Shown here: positions 35,807 to 45,158 of the stretch, in pieces
How the letters are laid out: each line of letters opens with the position of its first letter
Position numbering within the stretch: the first letter of the stretch is position 1
Source of the DNA: Synergistaceae bacterium
GTDB taxonomy: Bacteria; Synergistota; Synergistia; Synergistales; Aminobacteriaceae
Assembly: GCA_017448795.1 (NCBI GenBank)
Contig: JAFSKV010000039.1
Span: 22,462-86,461 of the forward strand
Length of the DNA stretch: 64,000 bases
Direction: 5' to 3'
Notes under the pieces: generated by a model
Databases searched by the model: none
Seen by the model: only the letters and a program-made list of their open reading frames with translations
What the model was told of the DNA's origin: nothing
Position numbers and translations under genes: made by a program

Positions 35807-35920
35807 TCCCTTCTTGTGGAATTTTTGCGGGGTAAATTATCGCGCAATCTCCCGTGAAATTCAAGAAGGATGACGCAGGGACACCGCAAGGCTTCCTGAT
35901 GCCCCCGCGTGAATTACAGC

Positions 35921-36910
35921 CTACTTCACATCCGACAGCCTCAGCCTCACCGAGTGCCTCACGCTCCCATAAGGCTCAAGCGTCATCAGCCGTCCTTCCC
36001 TGCGCTCACGCTCGCGCCCCATGATGTAGCACGTCGACGGCTCAAGCCCCAGAACGTAATCACCGCTGGCCATGTTCTTCCACTGCGCAAGGATGGGCAG
36101 TGTGTCCAGCGACCACGAGACTTCAGCCGCGATCCCAAGCTCAGGATTCACCAGCCTCGCATACGCCTCGCTCTCCATCTCGTTGAAGAACACCTGCTCT
36201 TCCTCGCCGTCAATGGGCTTGACGAACTGGCACTGAGTCGGCAAACCTTTTTCCGCGTAAGGAGTCCTCGGAGTAACCTTGCGCTTCTCCGGGAACTCAA
36301 GATGCGCTGACTCGCTCAGGATTGGCCAGCCGAAATTCATGTGGTACAGCATCATGTACCCGGCAGGTGAAGGCGTGAGGTTGGTGATTTCGTCCTCAAG
36401 CTGAATCTCGCTCCCGAAGGCGGGGATCGTGTACGTTCTCCTGACGCTGAAGCAGCATCCGCCCTGCGCAGTCTCGCGGATTTCGCCTGAGACTATGATG
36501 TTGTCCCCGTCGACATGGCCGCAGAGTCCCTCCGCGCTGAGTCCGTGAAAGCGTCCGTGAAGGGGGTGGAATGTGCCGTCGGTGTCGGTGTTCTCCGGGC
36601 CGGCCGAGAGTAGCCCGCAGGTGAACAGCATACCGCCGGGGAAATACCGCCCGAACTCGCCGGGTATGGGCTGGAACCTTGAGGGGGAGTCGTAGCCGTT
36701 CTTGGTGGTGTAGGCTATGTTGATGCCCTTGTAGCGGAGATGCCCCATGTCTAGCCCGGTGTCCGGGAGAATGTCGACTTCAAGCCCGCCTGCTGTCGTT
36801 ACCTGGTACATGGAGATGCCGCGTGATTTGCCCTCGTCGAGGATTACCCTGCGGACTCCGTATACCTGCTCTGTGTTGCCAACGTATGCGCGAAATTCCT
36901 TCTTGTCCAT
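35921..36910 (-). CDS. DUF4432 aldose-epimerase-like protein
   Basis: This 329-residue cytoplasmic protein has the galactose mutarotase-like beta-sandwich pattern of DUF4432: VDILPDTGLDMGHLRYKGINI near the N-terminus, HPLHGRFHGLSAEG with the conserved His residues, and MLYHMNFGWPIL. Family members are thought to act on sugars or sugar acids; the exact substrate is unknown. It starts at ATG after GGAGGAGT. The galT gene upstream on the same strand makes a sugar-related role plausible, though a decayed nuclease fragment lies between them. Confidence 0.85.
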   Translation of the reverse strand: MDKKEFRAYVGNTEQVYGVRRVILDEGKSRGISMYQVTTAGGLEVDILPDTGLDMGHLRYKGINIAYTTKNGYDSPSRFQPIPGEFGRYFPGGMLFTCGLLSAGPENTDTDGTFHPLHGRFHGLSAEGLCGHVDGDNIIVSGEIRETAQGGCCFSVRRTYTIPAFGSEIQLEDEITNLTPSPAGYMMLYHMNFGWPILSESAHLEFPEKRKVTPRTPYAEKGLPTQCQFVKPIDGEEEQVFFNEMESEAYARLVNPELGIAAEVSWSLDTLPILAQWKNMASGDYVLGLEPSTCYIMGRERERREGRLMTLEPYGSVRHSVRLRLSDVK

Positions 36911-36933
36911 AATGTAACTCCTCCTGAAATTTT

Positions 36934-36963
36934 CCGGGACAACGTAAGCTCATGATGTCCCGG
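36934..36963 (-). terminator. Perfect 8-bp inverted repeat between the Rpn fragment and the DUF4432 gene
   Basis: CCGGGACA (36934-36941) pairs exactly with TGTCCCGG (36956-36963) around a 14-base loop. On the minus strand it is followed by AAAATTT and no true T run, so it may be a weak terminator or a transcript-processing hairpin. Confidence 0.45.
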
Positions 36964-36976
36964 CGTGAATTTGCTG

Positions 36977-37390
36977 CTACTGGTTTGCTGCTTCGAGCTT
37001 ATTGGCCATGCGCCTTATTGTTGACAGCGACAGCCCGGAATAATCCGCGATTTCCTGAAGTGTCAGTTTCCCCAGCGGTGTAGACGTGTCGTAATCCTCG
37101 CAATTCACGTACACAATATGCGAGCCGTCCCCGAAAGCTCTCCCGCTCTCACTGATTACCCGGTCTGCTGTGTACAGCGGCCGCCCTTCACCCAGCACGT
37201 CATGTTCGGTGATGAATATCATGTAGACTTCCGGGAGCTCGGCGAAATCCTGTCCAGGCTTCAGGCTCGACGCATCAATAATGCTGGCGTTGAAGCTCGC
37301 GCGTTTGGGATTGCCGCCAGAGTCCAGACGCTGGAACTCTATGCTGTACCTTATGCCCCCGCTGTCGATCGCAAATATGCCCAGCCTCAC
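36977..37390 (-). pseudogene. Decayed Rpn/PD-(D/E)XK transposase-like nuclease fragment
   Basis: The 137-residue frame matches the middle and end of PDDEXK-family Rpn proteins: IRYSIEFQRLD (the E-x-Q part of the active site), KRASFNASIID, LPEVYMIFITEHDVLGEGRPLY and FGDGSHIVYVN, then a short helix-turn-helix-like tail (LQEIADYSGLSLSTIRRM). About 50 N-terminal residues are missing, with a stop codon just upstream. The usual catalytic Asp before the strand (RLDIFA type) is Gly here (RLGIFAIDS). Part of the C-terminal region is also gone. It looks like a mobile-nuclease remnant against the end of galT. Confidence 0.65.
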
Positions 37391-37405
37391 AGAACGCCCG
37401 CCGAT

Positions 37406-38902
37406 TTACGATAACGCTTTCTCCGCAAACCTGTCCATTGCCGGCAGACCTTCAGCCGTCCTCTTGTAGACCCCGCTGTCCGTCAGCACCTGCGTGAACA
37501 CATGGCCGACCTCATCACGCAGCATGTTCCTCACGTTGTCCTCCCCTGTGAGTCCCTCATGCTTCCTCCTGAGTCCCTCGTACCACGCTTCATGAGCCTC
37601 AAGCTCAGACGGAAGAGTCTCCTTCCCCTCAAGCCAAGCCGTGCAGATTCTCTCAAGCGCACCTTTCAGCCTCGCAGGAAGAACCGCAAGCCCCATGACC
37701 TCAATCAGCCCAATATTCTCCTTCTTGATGTGGTGGACTTCAGCGTGAGGGTGGAAGATTCCCAGCGGATGCTCCTCGCTCGTCCTGTTGTTGCGGAGGA
37801 CTAGGTCAAGCTCGTAATCCTCACCGTTACGACGGGCAATTGGGGTGATTGTGTTGTGCGGCTCACCGTCAGAATACGCGAGAATCCCGGCTGGCTCGTC
37901 CGTCCATTCACGCCACGCAGACAGCACACGATCAGCAAGACTCACGAGGGCTTCAGGATTCCGTGAACGGAGTCTTATCGCTGACATCGGCCACTTCACG
38001 CGCCCGGCCATGACTCCGGGGGTGCTTGTTGCGTACTCGTGTTCAACCGGCGCAAGTGCCATCGCGAATGTGTAGCGTCCGCCCTGGTAGTGGTCGTGTG
38101 AGAGTATGGAGCCTCCTACAATAGGAAGGTCAGCGTTTGAGCCGACGAAGTAGTGAGGGAACTGCGCTGTGAACTCAAGGATGTTGCCGAAAGTCTCGCG
38201 TGATATGAGCATTGGGACGTGATTCTCGTCGAGGACAATGCAGTGTTCGTTGTAGTAGCTGTAGGGCGAATACTGGAAGTACCACCGCTTGCCCTGAAGC
38301 GTAATCGGTATCAGCCTGATGTTCTGGCGGGCGGGGTGGGCGTGGTGGCCGTAGAAGCCCTCGTTCTCCCGGCACAGTAAGCACTTGGGGTAACCTGTTG
38401 ACTTGATGGTCTTGGCCTTTGCGATGTCGCGGGGGTCTTTTTCGGGCTTGGACATGTTGATTGTGATGTCGAGGTTGCCGAAGCCGGTCTGAGTCTTCCA
38501 GCAGATATTGCGGGCGGTTCTCTCGGAACGTATGTAGTTGGATGACACGCCGAGTCCGTAGAAGTAATCCGTGGCCTTCACGGGGGACTCAGCCCTGAGT
38601 GTCTCAAATTCCGCGATAACGTCAGACGGCCTAGGGGTCAATGCTCCCATAAGCTCAGTGTCAAGCAAATCGCGCTCAGTCTCTGTGTTCTCGATGAGGT
38701 GGTTTTCTGCTGCCCTGTCGAGAATTTCAGCGAGGATTGAGTCGGGGGACGTGCCGAAAGTTTCGTTGATGTCCTCGCGTTCGAACGAGTGAATGCCGAG
38801 AATGCCGATGAGGGAATTTGCTGCCCACACAGAATCTTGCGGGGTGATGAGCTTGTGGTGCAGAGCGAAGTTGACCAGCCTGTTGATATGATGGTTGACC
38901 AT
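37406..38902 (-). CDS. galT: Galactose-1-phosphate uridylyltransferase, class II
   Basis: GalT swaps UMP between UDP-glucose and galactose-1-phosphate in the Leloir pathway. The product is the class II form common in Firmicutes (about 498 residues): CLLCRENEGFYGHHAHPARQNI, VGGSILSHDHYQGGRYTFAMA and GIFHPHAEVHHIKKENIGLIEVMG. The start is ATG 38902 with GGAGG nine bases upstream; a frame extending to 38965 has no ribosome binding site. No galK or galE lies nearby. The DUF4432 epimerase-like gene downstream on the same strand may act with it. Confidence 0.94.
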   Translation of the reverse strand: MVNHHINRLVNFALHHKLITPQDSVWAANSLIGILGIHSFEREDINETFGTSPDSILAEILDRAAENHLIENTETERDLLDTELMGALTPRPSDVIAEFETLRAESPVKATDYFYGLGVSSNYIRSERTARNICWKTQTGFGNLDITINMSKPEKDPRDIAKAKTIKSTGYPKCLLCRENEGFYGHHAHPARQNIRLIPITLQGKRWYFQYSPYSYYNEHCIVLDENHVPMLISRETFGNILEFTAQFPHYFVGSNADLPIVGGSILSHDHYQGGRYTFAMALAPVEHEYATSTPGVMAGRVKWPMSAIRLRSRNPEALVSLADRVLSAWREWTDEPAGILAYSDGEPHNTITPIARRNGEDYELDLVLRNNRTSEEHPLGIFHPHAEVHHIKKENIGLIEVMGLAVLPARLKGALERICTAWLEGKETLPSELEAHEAWYEGLRRKHEGLTGEDNVRNMLRDEVGHVFTQVLTDSGVYKRTAEGLPAMDRFAEKALS

Positions 38903-38969
38903 GCGGGGATGCCTCCTTATAGCGAAAATTTTTCCGGGAATTTGTGAGGCTATTTTACCGCACACGCCT

Positions 38970-38975
38970 TATAAT
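38970..38975 (+). promoter_or_regulatory. -10 element for the type III restriction-modification genes
   Basis: TATAAT lies 45 bases upstream of the mod ATG at 39020, in the gap divergent from galT. No clear -35 hexamer was found. Confidence 0.45.
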
Positions 38976-39019
38976 TACCCCGTTAATCCGCAAAATAATT
39001 CAGGAAGAGTGAGTGAAGA

Positions 39020-40744
39020 ATGTCCGCGCTTGATGAGCTTGCCGACAAGATAGCCGATGAAGAACTCCGCGCCCAAATAAAGCAGGAGATCTCGCACCTT
39101 GCCGGGCAAAAGAAGTTCGGCCTTGTGTACGAGGAACATCATGAGGCCGTAGAGGGAGTGTACCCATGCCTTGAACGGATTGATGAAGTCAGCAGAGACC
39201 CCGGCGGGGACTTGTGGCATGTCCTGATTGAGGGTGAGAATTATCACGCGCTCCAGCTTCTTGGGTATGCGTTCGCGGGGAAGGTTGACTGCATATATAT
39301 TGATCCGCCGTACAACACGGGGGCTAGGGACTGGAAGTATAACAATGATTATGTCGACGGGAATGACGCTTACAGGCACAGCAAGTGGTTATCGTTTATG
39401 GCGCGGAGGCTGGGGCTTGCGAGGGGGTTATTGTCTCAAAGCGGTTGCATCTTCATATCGATTGATGACGGCGAGCAACCAAAGCTGAGGATGATGTGTG
39501 ATGAAATTTTCGGGGAAAATAATTTTGTGGCGTGCCTTGTGTGGCAGAAGAAAAAGGGTGGGAGCAATGACGCTAGACACATTGCCACTGAGCATGAATA
39601 TATACTTGTTTATGCCAAGAATATTGCGGAGCTGGCAGAACTGTACGAAGAATACTCTGAGGATTACGCCAGACGCTACAACGAGGAAGACAGCGAGGGG
39701 CGGTATTACTGGGACACGTTCAGGCGCAAGGCAGGCAAGCAGTATTACCCGATAACATGCCCTGACGGAACAATATTGCAATATGACGAATACGGCAACC
39801 CGTTAAGCTGGCTACGTTCAAAGGCAAGATTTGACGCTGACGTGAAGAAGGGTGATATACGCTTCGTGCAGGTACATGGGAGCTGGTCTGTGCAGTTCAA
39901 GCAAAGGATGCCACAAGGCAAGACTCCGCGAAGCATAATAACCGACAAAGGCACAACAAGCACAGGCTCAACGGAATTACACGACATCTTCAAGACTAAC
40001 ATTTTCCCCAATCCCAAACCAGTAGAATTAATCGCCCACCTTCTGAGAATCGCCGCCAAACCCAACGCCCTAATCCTCGACTTCTTCGCAGGCTCAGGCA
40101 CTACCCTCCACGCCGTCAACCTGCTCAACTCCCAAGACTCAGGACACAGACGTTGCATCATGGTAACCAACAACGAAGTATCCGACTCCGAAGCCCGCGA
40201 GCTTTCCCGGCAAGGCTTCACCCCGCAGTCCCCCGAATGGCAGAAGCTCGGCATCGCCCGCCACGTAACATGGCCGCGCACAGTCTGCGCAATCTCCGGC
40301 CATGACATCAACGGCCAGCCCCTCAAAGGCAGTTACATCGACAGCGATATTCCCATGTCTGACGGCTTCAAGGCAAACGCGGCGTTCTTCCGGCTCTCGT
40401 TCCTCGACAAAGATTCCGTTGCTTTGGGTCGACAGTTCAGGGAAATCCTCCCGGTCTTGTGGCTGAAATCCGGCGCAATCGGTAAGTGTCCTTCTGCTGG
40501 CGGAGATGATGTGCCGGATATGCTCGTGCTGAAGGAAAACAGGTTCGCTGTGCTGAATGATGAGCGGGCTTTCACGGCGTTCATGGAGAAGGTCAACGCA
40601 AGCCCGGAGATTCAGACAGCCTTCATCGTTACGGACTCAGCTTCAGATTTCCGGGCAATGTCTGAGCGTCTCAATGTTCAGGAGACGTACCAGCTCTACC
40701 GGGACTATCTCGAAAATTTCAGGATCAACCACGCAGGGAGATGA
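39020..40744 (+). CDS. mod: Type III restriction-modification DNA methyltransferase (Mod)
   Basis: Mod methylates adenine in a short asymmetric site and supplies target recognition for the Mod-Res complex. This 574-residue protein is a beta-class N6-adenine methyltransferase: catalytic DPPYNTG at about residue 94 comes before SAM motif FAGSGTT at about 355. The recognition region lies between them (about 150-310) and is visibly more AT-rich in places, for example 39500-39800, as expected for a variable domain. The N-terminal 60 residues are charged and helical. No tandem repeat tract of the phase-variable mod type is seen. The res gene follows after four bases. Confidence 0.93.
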   Translation: MSALDELADKIADEELRAQIKQEISHLAGQKKFGLVYEEHHEAVEGVYPCLERIDEVSRDPGGDLWHVLIEGENYHALQLLGYAFAGKVDCIYIDPPYNTGARDWKYNNDYVDGNDAYRHSKWLSFMARRLGLARGLLSQSGCIFISIDDGEQPKLRMMCDEIFGENNFVACLVWQKKKGGSNDARHIATEHEYILVYAKNIAELAELYEEYSEDYARRYNEEDSEGRYYWDTFRRKAGKQYYPITCPDGTILQYDEYGNPLSWLRSKARFDADVKKGDIRFVQVHGSWSVQFKQRMPQGKTPRSIITDKGTTSTGSTELHDIFKTNIFPNPKPVELIAHLLRIAAKPNALILDFFAGSGTTLHAVNLLNSQDSGHRRCIMVTNNEVSDSEARELSRQGFTPQSPEWQKLGIARHVTWPRTVCAISGHDINGQPLKGSYIDSDIPMSDGFKANAAFFRLSFLDKDSVALGRQFREILPVLWLKSGAIGKCPSAGGDDVPDMLVLKENRFAVLNDERAFTAFMEKVNASPEIQTAFIVTDSASDFRAMSERLNVQETYQLYRDYLENFRINHAGR

Positions 40745-40748
40745 GGAT

Positions 40749-43436
40749 ATGAAGACGGAACTGTTCGCGTTTCAGGAGGAGGCAGTGAGCGAGCTTCGCA
40801 GGAGGGCGGCAATAGCGCAGGACAGCTACGCAAGGTATCACATTCCGCAGGTGATTTCGCTCCAGGCACCGACGGGCTCAGGGAAGACTCTCATGATGAC
40901 CGCGCTGATTGAGGCTGTGTATTCTGGGACTGAGGATTTCCCCGCACAGAGGGATGCCGTGTTCGTGTGGCTGTCGGACTCTCCTGCCCTCAATGCCCAG
41001 TCAATGAGCAAGATCATCCGCAAGTCTGACGTGATTCGTCCGGGCCAGTGCGTTGTTGTGAGCGACGAAAGTTTTGACATGAGGATTCTTGACGACGGTC
41101 ATATATACTTCCTCAACACTCAGAAGCTGGGACGTTCCGGGAATCTCGGCAGGTGCTCTGACATGAGGCAGTTCACGGTTTGGGAGACGGTCGAGAACAC
41201 TTCACGGGAGAAACCCGGGCGGTTTTACGTCATCATTGACGAGGCTCACAGGGGGATGCAGGGGCGCGAGGCAGGACGTGCCACAACGATAATGCAGAGA
41301 TTCATCAAGGGCAGCGGTGATTTCGGACTCTCACCTGTCCCGGTCGCAATCGGGATGAGCGCGACGGCTGAACGCTTCAACACTCTTGCGGGCAGCACGC
41401 CGTCATCGTTGCAGAAAGTCATTGTGCTTCCGTCAGACGTGAGGGACTCCGGCCTCCTCAAGGACAGAATCATCATCAGCTACCCTAAAGACCCGTCGCG
41501 GCAAAACGATATGGCTGTCCTTCAGGCGGCGTGTGATGAATGGCGGGAGAAGTGCGGACGCTGGAGTGAGTACACCAAGAGCGAGGGCATCGGGGATGTG
41601 AGGCCTGTGTTCCTCGTTCAGGTTCAGGCAAGAAGCGGGGACAGTGTTTCGTCAACAAACCTTGCTGAAGTGATAGCGGCAATCGAGGAGAGGACGGGGG
41701 GGAATTTCCGCGAGCATGAGGCCGTTCACACGTTCGGAAGTGCCGGGACTCTGACACTCAACGGGCTTAAGGTTCACCACGCTGACCCTGAAAGAATCTC
41801 TGACGACACGCGCATAAAGCTGGTACTCTTCAAGGAGAATCTTTCGACAGGCTGGGACTGCCCCCGCGCCGAAACCATGATGTCATTCCGCCGGGCCGAG
41901 GATGCGACGTACATAGCCCAGCTCTTGGGCCGGATGATACGCACGCCGCTGCAGAGAAGAATAGCCGCTGATGACTCGCTCAATGAAGTGCGACTGTTTC
42001 TGCCTTACTTTGACCGCGGGACCGTGAGGAATGTTGTTGACGCGTTGCAGGACACGGAGGGCGGTGAAATTCCTGCTGCTGTTGACGATGAGCCGCTGGG
42101 TGAGAGCCGCTATGTCTCGTGGACTGTTCACCCAAGAAGGCAGGCGGGGAATGTTACATTGCCGGGACAGATTATGATTCCTGCTGACGAAATGCCCGGC
42201 GGAAATCCTCCAGTTTCAACCCGGACTGTTACGCCTCACACATCCCCCCGGTTTCAGCAGTCAGACCCGCCATCACAGCAAGCCGACATACCCGGACTCA
42301 TTCTTGACCGCGCGGCTGTAACAGACTTCATCAACTCGCAGGCATACGTAACATACACAGTCAGGCGCAGGAAGGTGAAGAGCTGGCTGAAGTCGCTTGT
42401 GGGTCTTGCCGGGCTTCTGACGATTGAGGGGATATTCCCGGGGGCGAATGAGGAAGTCAGGCGTGAAGTTACGGACATGATTCACTCATACGCCGAGGAC
42501 CTGCGCGAGTCCGGGAGATATGACGCGCTTTATAGGGGGATTACTGAGTTCCGGCTGTCGTCGAGTGTATTTGACGCTTTCGGCGGTGAGGCCGGGCGTT
42601 TCAGGGCGGGCGATATTGTCGCGCAGTCTTACACGGAGCTTGACAGGAGGGAGGAAGCCGCTGACGTGAAAATGGGGATGGCAGGTTTCCCGCGCGCTTA
42701 CGGTAGGCGTTTTGCGTCTGGCCGGGACTATGACACGTGCAAGGCGGACTGCGTGCTTTTCGCGGAAGATGACTCATGCATGGCCGGGCTGAACGGTTAC
42801 GCGGAGAGGAAGTTCCACGCTCTTGATGACGAGTACAGGCGGGTTGTCGCCGGGAAATCCGAGAGATGCCGCCGGGATTATGACGCGGTAGTCAGCGACA
42901 GCGACATTGTCAGCAGGCACAGCTTCAGGCTTCCCGAAAATTTCACGGCAAGGGCGGACGAAGGCGGCAGGGTCTACACGGATCACCTTTTCGCCGACGA
43001 TGACGGGAACGCGCGCATAACCCTCAACGGCTGGGAGTCAGGACTGATTGGCGAGGAAGAGGGACGGAGTGATTTTGTGTGCTGGCTGAGGAATCCTCCG
43101 CGGCAGGCGTGGGCGTTGTGCCTCCCTTATTCCGCCGGAAACGAGACGAGAGCTTTCTACCCTGATTTCCTGATTGTGAGGAACGACTCTCGGTCTGGCT
43201 ACGTCATGGACATTCTTGAGCCTCACAATCCCGGCTACAGCGACAACTTGGGCAAAGCGAAGAGTCTTGCCGACTATGTCAGGAATGAGCCGCGAATAGG
43301 GCGTGTCCAGCTAATCCGCAAAGGCAAGGACGGATTTATACGATTGGACATGTCGAAGGGAGCTGTGAGGGAAAAGGTTTTGCTTGCTACGAATAATGAT
43401 GACATTGACAGGATATTTGCCGGCATGGGCGGGTGA
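40749..43436 (+). CDS. res: Type III restriction enzyme subunit (Res), helicase-nuclease
   Basis: Res is the ATP-driven translocase and endonuclease partner of Mod. The start at ATG 40749 gives 895 residues; a longer frame back to 40557 lies inside mod and has no support. The superfamily 2 helicase core has Walker A APTGSGKT at about residue 40, VIIDEAHRGM at about 164, SATAERF, and motif VI QLLGRMIRTPLQRR. The C-terminal nuclease part is of the PD-(D/E)xK type, with FYPDFLIVRN and VMDILEPHN at about 810-825. All parts look intact, so the system should work. Confidence 0.92.
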   Translation: MKTELFAFQEEAVSELRRRAAIAQDSYARYHIPQVISLQAPTGSGKTLMMTALIEAVYSGTEDFPAQRDAVFVWLSDSPALNAQSMSKIIRKSDVIRPGQCVVVSDESFDMRILDDGHIYFLNTQKLGRSGNLGRCSDMRQFTVWETVENTSREKPGRFYVIIDEAHRGMQGREAGRATTIMQRFIKGSGDFGLSPVPVAIGMSATAERFNTLAGSTPSSLQKVIVLPSDVRDSGLLKDRIIISYPKDPSRQNDMAVLQAACDEWREKCGRWSEYTKSEGIGDVRPVFLVQVQARSGDSVSSTNLAEVIAAIEERTGGNFREHEAVHTFGSAGTLTLNGLKVHHADPERISDDTRIKLVLFKENLSTGWDCPRAETMMSFRRAEDATYIAQLLGRMIRTPLQRRIAADDSLNEVRLFLPYFDRGTVRNVVDALQDTEGGEIPAAVDDEPLGESRYVSWTVHPRRQAGNVTLPGQIMIPADEMPGGNPPVSTRTVTPHTSPRFQQSDPPSQQADIPGLILDRAAVTDFINSQAYVTYTVRRRKVKSWLKSLVGLAGLLTIEGIFPGANEEVRREVTDMIHSYAEDLRESGRYDALYRGITEFRLSSSVFDAFGGEAGRFRAGDIVAQSYTELDRREEAADVKMGMAGFPRAYGRRFASGRDYDTCKADCVLFAEDDSCMAGLNGYAERKFHALDDEYRRVVAGKSERCRRDYDAVVSDSDIVSRHSFRLPENFTARADEGGRVYTDHLFADDDGNARITLNGWESGLIGEEEGRSDFVCWLRNPPRQAWALCLPYSAGNETRAFYPDFLIVRNDSRSGYVMDILEPHNPGYSDNLGKAKSLADYVRNEPRIGRVQLIRKGKDGFIRLDMSKGAVREKVLLATNNDDIDRIFAGMGG

Positions 43437-43445
43437 AGTTTACGG

Positions 43446-44711
43446 TCAGGCAGTCTCAATCCCCCTCTTCAGCGCGAAAACCTCATCCAGCTTCATGGGC
43501 TTCCCGAACAAGTAACCCTGCGCCTTGTCGAACCCAATCGAGCGCAAGTACTCCAGCTGCTCTTCCGTCTCGACACCTTCCGCGAGAGCCTGCATCCCCA
43601 TGAGCCGGGCCATCTGGAGATTTGAGCTGATGATGTATTTTGCCTTCTCGGACTTGTTGATGTCGAAGCCGTGAAGAAATTTCATGTCGAACTTCACCGT
43701 GTCAAAGTTGTAATCCTTAAGCACGTTCAATGACGAGTAGCCCGACCCGAAATCGTCCATCCACACCTCATATCCCAATGCCCGGAATTTCTCGATGCCC
43801 AGGTTCAGGACGGTCATATCCTCGTCGTTCACGCTCTCGGTGATCTCAATCTTCACCATGTGGCGGGGAATATTGCCGGCTGTTACGGCTGACTCAATCT
43901 CGCCTATTATGTCGCACAGCTCAAAGTCCAGCCTCGACAGGTTCACCGACACCGGGACAAGCGGAAGGCCTGCCTCGTTCCTTGCGCGGTAATCACGGCA
44001 GACTGCCTTCACGGCGTAAACATCCAGCTTGTGGATTTCCCTGTACTGTTCGAGGGTCGGCACGAACTCCCCCGGCGAGATTATCCCGGCCTCCGGGTCA
44101 TTCCACCGCGCCAGAGCCTCAGCCCCGCAGATTTTCCCGGCAGGAAGCCTCACTATAGGCTGGTACAGGACGCTGATGTATTCGTGTGTTATCGCTGTGT
44201 CGAGGGTGTCAAGAATGTATTGTTGCAACGCTAATTCCCGGCTCATTCCGTCGTGGAACATGCAGGAGCTGACACTGTGGTTCTTGCGGATTGAGTCGCA
44301 GGCCAGCTTCGCCCGGTCGCAGGATGATCGTATGTCGTCGCCTTCTGACGGGAAATATATCCCCGCCCGGAGCCTCAGGGTAACATTCTCGTGGAGTGAG
44401 TACAGGTATTCCTGCACCGTGTCAATGTTCATCTCGACCATAGCCCAGTCGGTCAGCACAACGAAATTGTCATCCGAGAATCTCGCAAGAAGGCTAGCCC
44501 TGTCAGCCGGAAAAGTGCTGCCCAGAATAAGAGCAATCTCCCTCAGAATGTCGTCGCCGCGCTCGAAGCCGAAGCGTTTGTTGAACATCTTGAAGTTGTC
44601 GAGGTTGAACCAGACCACCGCGAGCCCCGCGCCTGTGATGCCCTGTGCGTGTTCGTGGAAGCTGGCCCGTGTGAGCAGTCCTGTGAGGGTGTCTTTCTCC
44701 GGGCGGAACAT
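43446..44711 (-). CDS. Degenerate GGDEF plus EAL domain protein (c-di-GMP phosphodiesterase)
   Basis: This 421-residue soluble protein has a GGDEF domain whose catalytic loop reads FSDDN at about residue 80 instead of GGDEF, so cyclase activity should be absent. The following EAL domain keeps the signature residues: GAEALARW at about 197, NLSRLDF, EITES, MDDFGSGYSSL, KFDMKF and AEGVETEEQ. It should therefore hydrolyse c-di-GMP to pGpG, perhaps regulated by GTP binding to the dead GGDEF domain. There are no membrane segments or sensor domains. It is the last gene of a five-gene operon with two prepilin-like proteins. Confidence 0.9.
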   Translation of the reverse strand: MFRPEKDTLTGLLTRASFHEHAQGITGAGLAVVWFNLDNFKMFNKRFGFERGDDILREIALILGSTFPADRASLLARFSDDNFVVLTDWAMVEMNIDTVQEYLYSLHENVTLRLRAGIYFPSEGDDIRSSCDRAKLACDSIRKNHSVSSCMFHDGMSRELALQQYILDTLDTAITHEYISVLYQPIVRLPAGKICGAEALARWNDPEAGIISPGEFVPTLEQYREIHKLDVYAVKAVCRDYRARNEAGLPLVPVSVNLSRLDFELCDIIGEIESAVTAGNIPRHMVKIEITESVNDEDMTVLNLGIEKFRALGYEVWMDDFGSGYSSLNVLKDYNFDTVKFDMKFLHGFDINKSEKAKYIISSNLQMARLMGMQALAEGVETEEQLEYLRSIGFDKAQGYLFGKPMKLDEVFALKRGIETA

Positions 44712-44720
44712 GAAGCTGTG

Positions 44721-45146
44721 TCAGTCAACGAACTCGAACAGGTTAAGGCCGACTTCCGGGCTGAGTTTGCGCTCTATTGTGCCGTCGCTCACGTCAACAA
44801 TCATCTCGCAGGTCGCGCTGACCCTTGCGCTGTTGAGGTGGCCGCCGAAAACATGGCCGTCCTTGTCGCCCGCGCTCATGTGGATGTGGGCGTAAAATTC
44901 GCCGTCCTTCGTGGTAACAGTCCCCCAAAGGCTGACTATTTCCGCCGGGAAGGTGAAGCGGCTGCTGTGGTATTTCTTCTCGTCAACGTCAAACAGCCCC
45001 ACGCTGAAATCGTCGACAGCTCCGAGCGCCTTCACCTCAGCGAGCGTGATATTCTCCTTCCCGCAAAGCTCCTTGAGGCTGGCCATGACTTCCTCGCCCC
45101 TGTCTATGCGGACAAAGTATTTATTGCCGAATTTCCTGTATTGCAT
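44721..45146 (-). CDS. PPC/DUF296-domain protein
   Basis: A 141-residue protein that is a single PPC (DUF296) domain. This fold is found in plant AT-hook proteins and in bacterial stand-alone proteins thought to bind DNA as trimers. The conserved metal-type His cluster HIHMSAGDKDGHVFGGHL is complete, and ALGAVDDFSVGLFD and VGLNLFEF also fit. The N-terminus lacks an AT-hook. It starts after GGAGGAGT, 12 bases downstream of the nucleosidase gene and nine bases upstream of the GGDEF-EAL gene. Role unknown; a regulatory or metal-linked function is possible. Confidence 0.88.
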   Translation of the reverse strand: MQYRKFGNKYFVRIDRGEEVMASLKELCGKENITLAEVKALGAVDDFSVGLFDVDEKKYHSSRFTFPAEIVSLWGTVTTKDGEFYAHIHMSAGDKDGHVFGGHLNSARVSATCEMIVDVSDGTIERKLSPEVGLNLFEFVD

Positions 45147-45158
45147 GATTACTCCTCC

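Noticed and set aside
39020..43436. Prophage or genomic island around the restriction genes
   Set aside because: No integrase, tRNA, attachment repeat or phage gene was found on either side.
44029..44895. 288-residue plus-strand ORF
   Set aside because: Antisense to the GGDEF-EAL gene, which has clear domain motifs on the minus strand.
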